Shown here one piece after another: positions 33,603 through 41,998 of a stretch of 64,000 bases of DNA (its first letter is position 1; each line of letters begins with the position of its first letter). This DNA is from Bacillota bacterium (GTDB taxonomy: Bacteria; Bacillota; Clostridia; Lachnospirales; Lachnospiraceae). Position numbers and translations under genes: made by a program. Where the stretch lies: assembly GCA_023423045.1 (NCBI GenBank), contig JAFAGA010000044.1:1-64000 (forward strand), written 5' to 3'. Under the pieces are notes generated by a model that worked only from the letters and a program-made list of their open reading frames with translations, had not been told where the DNA came from and searched no databases.

Positions 33603-34547
33603 TTATGCAGGCTCAACCTTCTTTTCCATCAGAAAATCATCCATAACATAACCTGCTCCGATATCAGCCCTCTGAGTTCCGGTCCTGACAAAGCCAAGCT
33701 TCTCATAGGCCCTGATGCTTCCCTCGTTATGGCGGTTTACGGTAAGACATATTCTATGTACACCATTGTTTCGGCAAATCTCTTCCAAGTGATCTAAAGC
33801 GGTGCGGGCGTATCCTCTTCCCCGAAATCTTTTTGCTATATACAACTTGCTTAAGAACATCGAATCCGGATCCATACGATATGCAAGATACCCATTATAA
33901 CCTCCCGGGCTTCTCATCAGGCGGTATTCATAGCCATTTTGGCTGATTTGATCCCTGATCGCCTCACAGGATTGAAAATGCTCAATCATATAATCCGCCT
34001 GGTCCTTCCCGATGATACTGTCATAATGCTCATGCCAGATTTCCTCTGCCAGCCGGGCTACGGTTTCGATCTGCTCCTCGCGGCTAACCATCTCCAGAGT
34101 CATGGCATAAAGAACTCTCTCGATAATCCCAGCCGCATCCCTTACCAGCTGCTCACAGGGTCTGGTACCATAATACTCCTCTGTCCTGCTCTGCGGAGTG
34201 GCAGATGAAATCTCCTCTTCCTTCAATTGCAGCAGCTCCCTGCAGATCAGGGAACCATTCTGCTTATGAAATTCCTGTACAAGACCTTGAACCACTTCGT
34301 AATTATATTTCTTTCCCGCATCGTCCCCTTTTACTGCAGAACCTGTCTCCAAGCCTGCAATCATGCTCATTCCGGATACGGCACCGCAGACTTCCCGCAT
34401 TCTCCCCAAGCCTCCTCCGAAGGAAGCCGAAAGCTTTAATGCGGTCTCCTGATCAATACCATATAAATCGCTGTAGGCGGCAAAAACAGATTGGGAACAA
34501 TTATAGCCTTCCCGAAATAGTTCCTGCGCCTTCGTCGCACGTTCCAT
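33603..34547 (-). CDS. C_GCAxxG_C_C redox domain fused to GNAT acetyltransferase
   Basis: A 314-residue two-domain protein. Residues 1-145 match the C_GCAxxG_C_C family, small redox-type proteins with conserved Cys: YNCSQSVFAAY, FGGGLGRMREVCGAVSG, GSLICRELLQL and GTRPCEQLVRDAAGI. Residues 155-310 are a GNAT N-acetyltransferase with the acetyl-CoA loop KRFRGRGYARTALDHL and VNRHNEGSIRAYEKLGFV. GGAGG seven bases before the ATG at 34547 sets the start. The domains normally occur as separate proteins. The substrate is unknown; a metal- or thiol-dependent acetylation is an inference. Confidence 0.87.
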   Translation of the reverse strand: MERATKAQELFREGYNCSQSVFAAYSDLYGIDQETALKLSASFGGGLGRMREVCGAVSGMSMIAGLETGSAVKGDDAGKKYNYEVVQGLVQEFHKQNGSLICRELLQLKEEEISSATPQSRTEEYYGTRPCEQLVRDAAGIIERVLYAMTLEMVSREEQIETVARLAEEIWHEHYDSIIGKDQADYMIEHFQSCEAIRDQISQNGYEYRLMRSPGGYNGYLAYRMDPDSMFLSKLYIAKRFRGRGYARTALDHLEEICRNNGVHRICLTVNRHNEGSIRAYEKLGFVRTGTQRADIGAGYVMDDFLMEKKVEPA

Positions 34548-34586
34548 ATTCATCCTCCTTTCACCGCCTTGTAATTGATAAGCCGC

Positions 34587-35807
34587 TTATTTAATTCCAA
34601 AGCCCCCAATCTTCTTGGTATCATAGGCCGGACGCTTGCAAAATACGCGGTCCCTGGAGATTACCTGCTGATATACCTTTTCAATCTGATGGGCAAACTC
34701 CTGCATGGAATACTTCTTTACCTTTTCTATGGCATTCCCGCGATAATCTGTTTCCTGATCCAGGAACAGCACCTGATCCAGTCCATAATATAGTCCCTTA
34801 ACATCGCTAAAGGTATATCCGTTCACCCCCTGCTCCAGAATCTCCTCCAGACACCGGTCTTCTCTTGCCACCACCGGCAAGCCGGAGGCCATCGCCTCGA
34901 TATAGGTCAGTCCCTGTGTCTCGCTTCGGGAAGCACTTACAAATACATCCCCCAGCTGATAATATAATCCGATGGTATCCCAGGGCTTTGCTCCGGCAAA
35001 AATAAAACGTTCCTTTAAGCCAAGCTCCTCCACCATCGCCTGCAGTCTCTCCAATGCGGGCCCGCTGCCTATCACCAGGAATTTGACCAGGCTTCGGGAT
35101 GCCATATATTCCGGCATCGCAGTAATGATTTCTTCTATATTCTTCTCCTGAGATACCCTGCCGATATAAAGCAGTACCTTGTCCTCCGGCCGGATCCCGA
35201 AGCTCTCTCTCAGCTGATGAACCTCAGCTTCAGAATACCTGCTTCTCTCAAACTTATCCAGATCAATCCCCGTAGGCACTACGGAGATATCCTTATGAAC
35301 GCTATAGGTCATTAAGAGCTTTTTTGTCTTCTCCGTAGGCACAACCACCTGCTCTACTGTATTGCAGCATACCTTGGTATAGGTTCTGGCAAAGGCCTTG
35401 GCACGACGATCCAGAGCCTTGAAATGGGTAAGGTAATGTGTATAATCCTCATAAATTGTATGATAAGTATGGACCACCGGAAGCCTCAGCTCCCTTGCCA
35501 TAATTCGTCCGAAAATCCCCAGTGAAAATTCCGTATGGGTATGAATAATATCCAGATTCAACCTCTTGATAACATGAGCCAGTCTGGGCTGATAGAACAA
35601 CCCTACCCGTCGTTCCGTAATAAAAATAAACGGTATGCTGGGTACCCGGAATACATTATGCTCATGCTCCGGTGCTCCCGGGGTCGTGGTGGTGAACACA
35701 TATACATTGTGTCCCCGCTTCTCCAATTCATTCTTCAGCATATATACAGAGGTAGCAACCCCGTTAATCTCAGGATAATAGGTCTCCGAAAAAAGGCCTA
35801 CATTCAT
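34587..35807 (-). CDS. GT4-family glycosyltransferase
   Basis: A 406-residue GT-B enzyme. The N-terminus NVGLFSETYYPEINGVATSV and the acceptor domain with HTHTEFSLGIFGRIMA resemble diacylglycerol alpha-glucosyltransferases and PimB-like mannosyltransferases. The donor domain has LLYIGRVSQEKNIEEII (about 205) and the EX7E motif in SRSETQGLTYIEAMASG (about 297-311). It probably transfers glucose to diacylglycerol or another lipid at the inner membrane face. It starts a two-gene run with the redox/GNAT fusion 40 bp downstream. Confidence 0.88.
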   Translation of the reverse strand: MNVGLFSETYYPEINGVATSVYMLKNELEKRGHNVYVFTTTTPGAPEHEHNVFRVPSIPFIFITERRVGLFYQPRLAHVIKRLNLDIIHTHTEFSLGIFGRIMARELRLPVVHTYHTIYEDYTHYLTHFKALDRRAKAFARTYTKVCCNTVEQVVVPTEKTKKLLMTYSVHKDISVVPTGIDLDKFERSRYSEAEVHQLRESFGIRPEDKVLLYIGRVSQEKNIEEIITAMPEYMASRSLVKFLVIGSGPALERLQAMVEELGLKERFIFAGAKPWDTIGLYYQLGDVFVSASRSETQGLTYIEAMASGLPVVAREDRCLEEILEQGVNGYTFSDVKGLYYGLDQVLFLDQETDYRGNAIEKVKKYSMQEFAHQIEKVYQQVISRDRVFCKRPAYDTKKIGGFGIK

Positions 35808-36017
35808 AACATTTTCCTACCTTTCCAAAATAATCAACAAAATTGTGAAATCTTCACAGCCCATTTCATAATAAGATATTTACCTTAAAAAGTAAAGGGG
35901 GCATTTTCCTAGCAAAATTTACATGTTTATAGAACTTTTACTTTATTTTTATAGGAAACCGAATTATAATAAGAGAATAGTATATAATTATATAAAAACA
36001 GAAAGGATGATTCGCAC

Positions 36018-36308
36018 ATGAAAAAGTTTGGGAAATTTTTATTTGGCACGATTACATTAGCATCTATTGCAGCCGGTGCTTATTATGTTTATAAGAATTT
36101 TATCAAGAATGACTCCTCTGATGATTTTGACGATTTCGAAGATGATTTTGAGGATTTTGATACCGATGAAGACGAAGAGGACGCTGACGAAACCAGGGGT
36201 TATGTATCCATTAATCTCTCTTCCGAAGAATTAAAAGATGAGAGCAATACAGCGAATGAGAATATTGCATCTGAAGCTCCGGCAGAAAAAGCCGGTGCAG
36301 AGCAGTAG
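36018..36308 (+). CDS. Small membrane-anchored acidic protein, 96 aa
   Basis: A basic start (MKKFGKF) and one hydrophobic segment (about 8-27: LFGTITLASIAAGAYYVY) are followed by a very acidic tail (DDFDDFEDDFEDFDTDEDEE at about 38-57) and a Glu/Ala-rich end. No family is recognised. The shape suggests an inner-membrane anchor with an intrinsically disordered acidic arm; it could bind cations or basic proteins. AAAGGA precedes the ATG and a strong terminator follows, so it is a single-gene transcript divergent from the glycosyltransferase gene. Confidence 0.75.
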   Translation: MKKFGKFLFGTITLASIAAGAYYVYKNFIKNDSSDDFDDFEDDFEDFDTDEDEEDADETRGYVSINLSSEELKDESNTANENIASEAPAEKAGAEQ

Positions 36309-36326
36309 CTCCAATATGAATATGGC

Positions 36327-36384
36327 AAAACAGGTTCCTGCAATAGCTAAATCGGCTTAACTATTACAGGAACCTGTTTTATTA
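36327..36384 (+). terminator. Terminator after the acidic protein gene
   Basis: Arms AAAACAGGTTCCTG (36327-36340) and CAGGAACCTGTTTT (36367-36380) are exact complements. The AGGTTCCTG/CAGGAACCT core echoes the palindromes at 19763 and 28932. Confidence 0.85.
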
Positions 36385-36481
36385 TGTCCGCATATTCTTA
36401 TTCGCCGGACACCGCTCTTTCAAGGTTAGGGTATCCTGCCGATCCTTGCATCAGGGCGGGATACCCCCGCCCTGATGTTGT

Positions 36482-37531
36482 TTACTCGCTGTATTCTATA
36501 TAAAACTCTGCCAGTTCACTCTTAAACCGGCTGTCATCCACAGCATAATATATCATCTCCACCACATTCTCGCCCTGGCTATAGCGTACGGTCAGGTTGC
36601 TTCCCACCTCCATGGTATACAGCATTCCAAGTTCCGGGCTGTTCATCTCCACCGTATAATTGGGATCTGCCTGGGAGTCCGTTCCTTCCGCGCTAAACTG
36701 GTGGCTGTCCATAGCCAGATAAAAGGCTTCAATATCCTCCGGACGGGTCAGCGTTATAGTGGTATGCTTCCTGTCATCCGATATGGTGATATACTGGGCC
36801 TGCTCCGGAGAGGGAATGAATATTTCACGGAAGGAATAGAATATCGTTCCTTCGGATCTGCTGGAAAAAGAGGAAGCTTTTTGATCCTCTACTACAACCG
36901 ATTCCATTTCCCTGTTCTCTTCCTCTTCAGCTGCAACTGCAGCACTTTCCTTCTTCGGTTCCTCCGTATTCCCGTTCACCAAACCTGCTGCTGCTTTCAG
37001 ATTGACATCCCCTGTTGAACCGCTATCGCTGCTGCCCTCATTAAGAAACGCTTCCGCAGTAATGGTAAACTGCTGCTCTTCCTGATCGTTGTTATACAGG
37101 CTCGCAGAAGTTTCATCATTTCCTTCGGCAGATTCTGTTTGCTGAGCCGCGCTTTCCTGCATCCCTTCGGTGTCATTGTTGTCGGCCGACTTGGGCATAG
37201 CGGAGTCCAAGGCGATTTCCGACTTCTTCTCCATCGGCATATGATTAATATAGTTAATGCCGATTACTGCAACAATTGCCGCGGCTGCAATACCTGCAAT
37301 ACCGCGCACATACTTGTTCCAGGGCAGCACCTTCCGCTCCCGCTTATCCGCACCGTCCTCCTGTCCTTCTTCCTGACTGCTTGCGGACTGCTCTTTAATC
37401 GCAGCCAGCGTTCTATTAATTAAATCTTCTGAGACACTGATACCGCTCAGGTCAAGAGAAGTGTTCAGATGTGATTTGATATTCAGATCATCAATTTCCA
37501 TGCTGTCATTCTTCTTATCGTTATAGCTCAT
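36482..37531 (-). CDS. Probable anti-sigma factor, membrane protein, 349 aa
   Basis: The N-terminal ~75 residues are cytosolic, with a helical motif LDLSGISVSEDLINRTLAAI, followed by one membrane helix (about 84-100: YVRGIAGIAAAAIVAVIGI), an acidic Ser/Glu-rich outer linker (about 105-215), and a C-terminal beta-rich domain (about 225-349). The gene overlaps the ECF sigma gene by 11 bases, the classic arrangement of a sigma factor and its anti-sigma protein. No zinc HxxxCxxC motif is seen, so binding must be through the LDLSG-type helix. The signal sensed is unknown. Confidence 0.78.
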   Translation of the reverse strand: MSYNDKKNDSMEIDDLNIKSHLNTSLDLSGISVSEDLINRTLAAIKEQSASSQEEGQEDGADKRERKVLPWNKYVRGIAGIAAAAIVAVIGINYINHMPMEKKSEIALDSAMPKSADNNDTEGMQESAAQQTESAEGNDETSASLYNNDQEEQQFTITAEAFLNEGSSDSGSTGDVNLKAAAGLVNGNTEEPKKESAAVAAEEEENREMESVVVEDQKASSFSSRSEGTIFYSFREIFIPSPEQAQYITISDDRKHTTITLTRPEDIEAFYLAMDSHQFSAEGTDSQADPNYTVEMNSPELGMLYTMEVGSNLTVRYSQGENVVEMIYYAVDDSRFKSELAEFYIEYSE

Positions 37532-38069
37532 CTGAAATCCTCCCTTCTAAAATAGATTTTAACTTCTGCCGGGCCCTGGAAAGTCTGCTCTTGGCGGTTC
37601 CCTCAGCGATATTCAGCACCCGGGCCGCCTCCGTTATGGTCATATCCTGAAAATACACACATAATACAATATCCTTATATTTTGCCGGCAGGGAAAGAAC
37701 CGATTTTTTGATCAATTCCTTCGTATCCTGTTTCTCCACATCATCATAGTCTGTCTCACTGACGATCGCATCCTCCTGGTACTCCATCATCGGCACCACC
37801 CTGCGGTTCCAGGCACTTTTCAGATGGTCCTTGCAGGTGTTGATTGTAATGCGGATAATCCAGGTCTTGATACTTGAATTACCTTCGAAGGTTGAAAGCT
37901 TCTGATTGACTTTGATAAAGACATCCTGAAAAATATCTTCCGCCGTATGAATATCCTTGACATACATGTATGCCGTTCGCAATACATCATTACCGTACTG
38001 TCGCATAAGAGTTTCTATATCATACCCGGGCATATTCTCTGGGAGGTCCGTAGGCATATCCTTGTGCAT
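37521..38069 (-). CDS. ECF RNA polymerase sigma factor
   Basis: A 182-residue sigma-70 family protein: region 2 (about 18-85: LMRQYGNDVLRTAYMYVKDI, AEDIFQDVFIKV, TWIIRITINTCKDHL) and region 4 (about 120-175: YKDIVLCVYFQDMTITEAA, LNIAEGTAKSRLSRARQKL). Region 3 is absent, as in ECF factors. AGGGGG lies 9-14 bases before the ATG. A sigma-A type promoter lies 75 bp upstream, so basal expression does not depend on itself. Paired with the overlapping membrane gene. Confidence 0.94.
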   Translation of the reverse strand: MHKDMPTDLPENMPGYDIETLMRQYGNDVLRTAYMYVKDIHTAEDIFQDVFIKVNQKLSTFEGNSSIKTWIIRITINTCKDHLKSAWNRRVVPMMEYQEDAIVSETDYDDVEKQDTKELIKKSVLSLPAKYKDIVLCVYFQDMTITEAARVLNIAEGTAKSRLSRARQKLKSILEGRISDEL

Positions 38070-38143
38070 CCTATTATCCCCCTATACCATACTATTATTG
38101 TCATACGTCTTACGTTTCTGCTTTTGGTCCACAATCATATAAT

Positions 38144-38172
38144 AGTATACATGGATAGACAGACGATGTAAA
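38144..38172 (-). promoter_or_regulatory. Sigma-A promoter of the ECF sigma gene
   Basis: On the minus strand TTTACA (38167-38172) and TATACT (38144-38149) are 17 bases apart. Confidence 0.75.
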
Positions 38173-38250
38173 CAACAAGAAACAATAAACAATAAAACCG
38201 TTTCTTTTATGTTCACAACAAGAAGCGATAAACCCACTTCTCTTATGCTA
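38171..38250. repeat. Two ~43-bp units with short hairpins upstream of the ECF sigma promoter
   Basis: ACAACAAGAA...TTCT.TTATG occurs at about 38173 and 38215. The inner stems differ (AAGAAAC/GTTTCTT, AGAAG/CTTCT), another instance of a constant frame around a changing hairpin. The remaining stretch 38251-38520 has no gene; it ends in the stem ATGGGAG/CTCCCAT (38452-38472), possibly the terminator of the ABC gene. Confidence 0.55.
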
Positions 38251-38520
38251 ATAATAAATTAGATGCAATGCACTTTCTCCCTTTCTCAACTATTAGACGC
38301 ATCCCTGATAAGAAGCGTTCCATAAAAACAGCTACTTTATGTAGGAATATTCTGCGAATTATGTATTATTAAGGCAGCAAGAAGTCATTCCCGGTGATTT
38401 TTTCCCTTCTGACAGAAAAAGAACAGGCTCCTGCATGCATTGGTAAAGAATATGGGAGCTCAATTCTCCCATCCTTCTCCAGTGTATGCAAAAAGCCTGC
38501 TGCTTCTCCACATGGATATA

Positions 38521-40278
38521 TTACGCCTGGGCCTTCTTCTGAAAGGTCATACGATACAGATTTGCATAAACTCCATTTCGCTCCAAAAGCTCCTCATGGG
38601 TGCCGGTTTCCTTGATGCCCTCCTCTGTCAGCACAAGAATTTTCTTCGCATTCTTAATCGTGGAAAGGCGATGGGCAATTACAAAAGTGGTTCTGTTTTT
38701 GGCCAGCTTTTCCAGGGAATCCTGCACCACACGCTCGCTCTCATTATCCAAGGCGGAGGTTGCCTCGTCAAAGATCAGAATCGGAGGATTTTTCAGAAAT
38801 ACCCGGGCAATACTGAGTCTCTGCTTCTGACCTCCCGAGAGCTTAACCCCCCGCTGCCCTATGTAGGTATCATAACCGTCCGGCAGCTCCATAATAAAAT
38901 CATGGGCATTGGCATTCTTCGCCGCTTCAATCACCTGCTCTCTGGTCGCTTCCAGATCGCCGTAGCGGATATTATCCATAACCGTACCTGTAAAGAGATA
39001 TACCTCCTGCTGTACAATTCCGATATTCTTACGAAGGGATTTCATCTTGATATCACGAATATCCTTGCTATCCACGGTAATGCTTCCCTCCGTAACCTCA
39101 TAAAACCTGGGAATCAGGCTGCACATCGTTGTCTTTCCGACGCCGGAGGATCCCACCAGCGCCATATAATCCCCGGCCTCCACGGTCAGATTAATATTAC
39201 GGAACACATCATTTACGGTATCATTATACTTAAAGGCAACCTGCTTAAATTCAATCTTGCCCTTTACATTCTTCAGCTCCTGTGCTCCCGGCTTATCCAC
39301 GATATCCGGCATAACCATCAGAATATCATAAAAGCGGTCAAAGCCCGTCATACCGTTTTGGAAGGTTTCCGTAAAGCTGATCAGCTTCTTCACCGGATCA
39401 ATCAAAGTATTGATGTAGAGAAGGAAGGTCAGAAGATCACCGATACCGATAATCCCATGGGTAATAAACAAACTGCCCCCTGCAATCATAGCAATATTGA
39501 TGAACGCCGTGAACAGGGTCAGACCCGAATGAAAGTTAGCCATGTTCCAATAGCTGTTGCGTTTACTCTCTACAAAGAGGGAATTACTTTCATGAAATTT
39601 CTCCACCTCTTCCTCTTCGTTGGCAAAGGACTTGACTACCCTGATTCCGGACAGGTTATCCTCCACCCTGGCATTGATATCTGCTATTCTTTCCCTGTTT
39701 TTGCGAAACGACTTACTCATTCTTCCCCGCATATAATAGGCAAAAATAAACATGAGCGGAAGGAAAGCAAAGACCAGAAGGGTAAGGGGAATATTAATCT
39801 GCAGCAAAATGATGAAAGCTCCCAGCATCTTAATAATGGATATCACAATATCCTCCGGCCCATGATGGCAAAGCTCGGAGATATCAAAAAGGTCGTTGGT
39901 AATTCTTGACATTAACTGCCCTGTCTTTTGGTTGTCGAAGTAATTAAAGGATAACTTCTGCAAATGCTCAAAAAGATCATTGCGCATATTGTATTCCATA
40001 CGCGCCCCCATGATATGTCCCTGGTAGGAAATAAAGTAGGTACTGATAAATTCCAGCAGAGCCAGAGCCAGCATCGCCACCAACAGCTTCAATATGATGG
40101 GTGTTGCTTCTGCGATTTGATAATTAACCAGCACATTATTGGTGATATAGCGGACAATCATCGGAAAGACCAGGGATATTCCTGCTGCCAGCAATGCAAA
40201 AAACATATCTGCAAAGAATAACTTCAAGTGCGGCCTGTAATATGATAATAGCTTCTTTGTCTTACTGCTCATCCTCAT
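38521..40278 (-). CDS. ABC exporter half-transporter (MsbA/LmrA type)
   Basis: A 585-residue fused permease-ATPase. The N-terminal ~320 residues have six membrane helices (for example FFADMFFALLAAGISLVF). The ATPase domain has Walker A GSSGVGKTTM (about 376), signature KLSGGQKQRLS (about 478), Walker B PILIFDEATSALD (about 500) and the switch His (AHRLST). It probably works as a homodimer exporting lipids, drugs or peptides. Upstream lies the DUF523 gene on the same strand. Confidence 0.95.
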   Translation of the reverse strand: MRMSSKTKKLLSYYRPHLKLFFADMFFALLAAGISLVFPMIVRYITNNVLVNYQIAEATPIILKLLVAMLALALLEFISTYFISYQGHIMGARMEYNMRNDLFEHLQKLSFNYFDNQKTGQLMSRITNDLFDISELCHHGPEDIVISIIKMLGAFIILLQINIPLTLLVFAFLPLMFIFAYYMRGRMSKSFRKNRERIADINARVEDNLSGIRVVKSFANEEEEVEKFHESNSLFVESKRNSYWNMANFHSGLTLFTAFINIAMIAGGSLFITHGIIGIGDLLTFLLYINTLIDPVKKLISFTETFQNGMTGFDRFYDILMVMPDIVDKPGAQELKNVKGKIEFKQVAFKYNDTVNDVFRNINLTVEAGDYMALVGSSGVGKTTMCSLIPRFYEVTEGSITVDSKDIRDIKMKSLRKNIGIVQQEVYLFTGTVMDNIRYGDLEATREQVIEAAKNANAHDFIMELPDGYDTYIGQRGVKLSGGQKQRLSIARVFLKNPPILIFDEATSALDNESERVVQDSLEKLAKNRTTFVIAHRLSTIKNAKKILVLTEEGIKETGTHEELLERNGVYANLYRMTFQKKAQA

Positions 40279-40347
40279 TCTCCAATCTGCGGTTCATCCG
40301 CGTGTTTCCTATTGTAGCAATAAACTGTCATCTTTTTCAAGCTGTTT

Positions 40348-40788
40348 TTATAAATCCTTCTCGCTTACAACCTCGATTCCATTGTCCATTAAAAGCCGGG
40401 CGGCCACTCCGTCTCCGGGAATCAGCCTTCCGGAGAAGGTTCCGTCATAGATTTGACCGCAGCCGCAGGAGGGGCTTTTTGATTTCATCACAGCTTTTTT
40501 AATTCCCAGGGCCTTGGCTATGGCCAGGGTCCGCTGGGCACCCAGCACAAATTCCTTGGTACAGTCTGCGCCTTCTTTATTGATTATCTTTATTTCCTCC
40601 GATTGATCCACAAGCTCGCAGCTAACCCTCGGAGTAGTCAATCCCCCCAGCTGCTCCGGGCATACCGGAACCGCCCGTCCCTGTGCCACCAACTCTGCCA
40701 CCGGCTCATAAAGGTAATCCCTCCCGTCATAACGGCAGGGGCTTCCTGCCAGGCAGGCACTTACCAGATACATTTCCTTCTTCTCCAT
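40348..40788 (-). CDS. DUF523 family protein (YbbK-like)
   Basis: A 146-residue soluble protein with conserved Cys: SACLAGSPCRYDGRD (about 9-23), VPVCPEQLGGLTTPR (about 40-54) and KSKSPSCGCGQIYDG (about 103-117). This pattern defines DUF523. The clustered Cys and SPSCG suggest iron-sulfur or metal binding, but no activity is established. It is co-directional with the ABC exporter gene downstream. Confidence 0.9.
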   Translation of the reverse strand: MEKKEMYLVSACLAGSPCRYDGRDYLYEPVAELVAQGRAVPVCPEQLGGLTTPRVSCELVDQSEEIKIINKEGADCTKEFVLGAQRTLAIAKALGIKKAVMKSKSPSCGCGQIYDGTFSGRLIPGDGVAARLLMDNGIEVVSEKDL

Positions 40789-40857
40789 CGCACAAATCCT
40801 TTCGAACTTTAAATATATTACAATTCAGAATGCCGCTGGCTGAGCTGCAACGTAAAT

Positions 40858-40915
40858 ATATACTTAAGGCTGACCAGTGATTGCGAATGCAATTACTAAC
40901 CAGCCCCTCTTAACT
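40858..40915 (-). terminator. Imperfect hairpin after pfkA
   Basis: GGCTG...TGATTGC and GCAATTA...CAGCC (about 40868-40907) pair with small internal loops 40 bp past the pfkA stop. The T-run is weak. Confidence 0.45.
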
Positions 40916-40948
40916 TATTACTTGCTTCAACTATCTATGGTATGATCG

Positions 40949-41920
40949 CTATTTCGAGAGCCGGATGGACAGATCGTACATATACTGGTCCACATCCTTT
41001 TTCATCGCCAATGCCTCTTCAATATCATAATCCACAAACATTCCGTCCTTATAAGCGACAACTCGTTTGCTTGCACCGGATACCAACAGATCCACCGCCT
41101 TGGCTCCCATCATGGATGCATATACACGGTCTCTTGTAGTAGGGCTTCCGCCTCTCTGAGCATGGCCGATAATTGTGGCTCTGCTCTCCATACCGGTGGC
41201 AGCCTCGATTCTCTTCGCCATTCCGTTAGAATCGCCTACGCCTTCTGCATTTACGATAATATAATGCTTCTTGCCCTTTTTACGTTTCTCGATAATATTA
41301 TTGATGATTCTCTGCTCATCATAGTCATAACGCTCCGCGATAAGAATATCCTCGGCTCCATTGGCAATACCGCACCATAATGCGATATAACCGGCATGTC
41401 TGCCCATTACCTCAATGATACTGCATCTCTCGTGGGAAGTGGAAGTATCTCTGACCCTATCGATGGTTTCCATTGCAGTGTTGACCGCCGTATCAAAACC
41501 GATGGTATAATCGGTACAGCTGATATCCAAATCAATGGTTCCGGGAAGTCCTACGGCATTGATACCTCTTCTGGCCAAGGCCTGCGCCCCCTTGAAGGAA
41601 CCGTCACCACCGATGACAACCAGCCCGTCGATTCCATGTTTTCTGCAGATATCGGCCGCCTTGTCCTGCACCTCAGGCTTAAGCATCTCCAAACAGCGAG
41701 CCGTATAGAGTATGGTACCGCCCCTCTGTATAATGTCGGACACACTGCGTGTATCCATATCTATAATGTCTTCCTCCAACAGACCCAGATATCCTCTCAT
41801 GATACCCTTCACCTGTAAACCGGCAGCCAGTGCGGTTCTAACTACTGCTCTGATTGCCGCATTCATTCCGGGTGCATCCCCGCCGCTGGTCAATACACCG
41901 ATTGTTTTTACATTTGCCAT
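40949..41920 (-). CDS. pfkA: ATP-dependent 6-phosphofructokinase
   Basis: A 323-residue glycolytic enzyme phosphorylating fructose 6-phosphate. GVLTSGGDAPGMNAAIR (about 8-24) and GGDGSFKGA (about 103-111) with Gly after GGD indicate ATP rather than pyrophosphate use, as does PGTID without Lys. The catalytic loop reads PGTIDLDISCTDYTIGFDTA, with TIDLD where most have TIDND; both Asp are retained. MGRHAGYIAL follows. It lies 78 bp after dnaE, a frequent pairing in Firmicutes. Confidence 0.96.
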   Translation of the reverse strand: MANVKTIGVLTSGGDAPGMNAAIRAVVRTALAAGLQVKGIMRGYLGLLEEDIIDMDTRSVSDIIQRGGTILYTARCLEMLKPEVQDKAADICRKHGIDGLVVIGGDGSFKGAQALARRGINAVGLPGTIDLDISCTDYTIGFDTAVNTAMETIDRVRDTSTSHERCSIIEVMGRHAGYIALWCGIANGAEDILIAERYDYDEQRIINNIIEKRKKGKKHYIIVNAEGVGDSNGMAKRIEAATGMESRATIIGHAQRGGSPTTRDRVYASMMGAKAVDLLVSGASKRVVAYKDGMFVDYDIEEALAMKKDVDQYMYDLSIRLSK

Positions 41921-41998
41921 TATTTAACCTCCATAATGCCGCTTTCCGGCATTTTAAATACAATCCCAACTTCATAAACAACTAAAGACTACAGTATT

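Noticed and set aside
38440..39909. 489-codon open frame on the plus strand opposite the ABC exporter
   Set aside because: Lies wholly within a clear ABC transporter gene; no family resemblance or ribosome site. GC-biased third positions produce such antisense frames.
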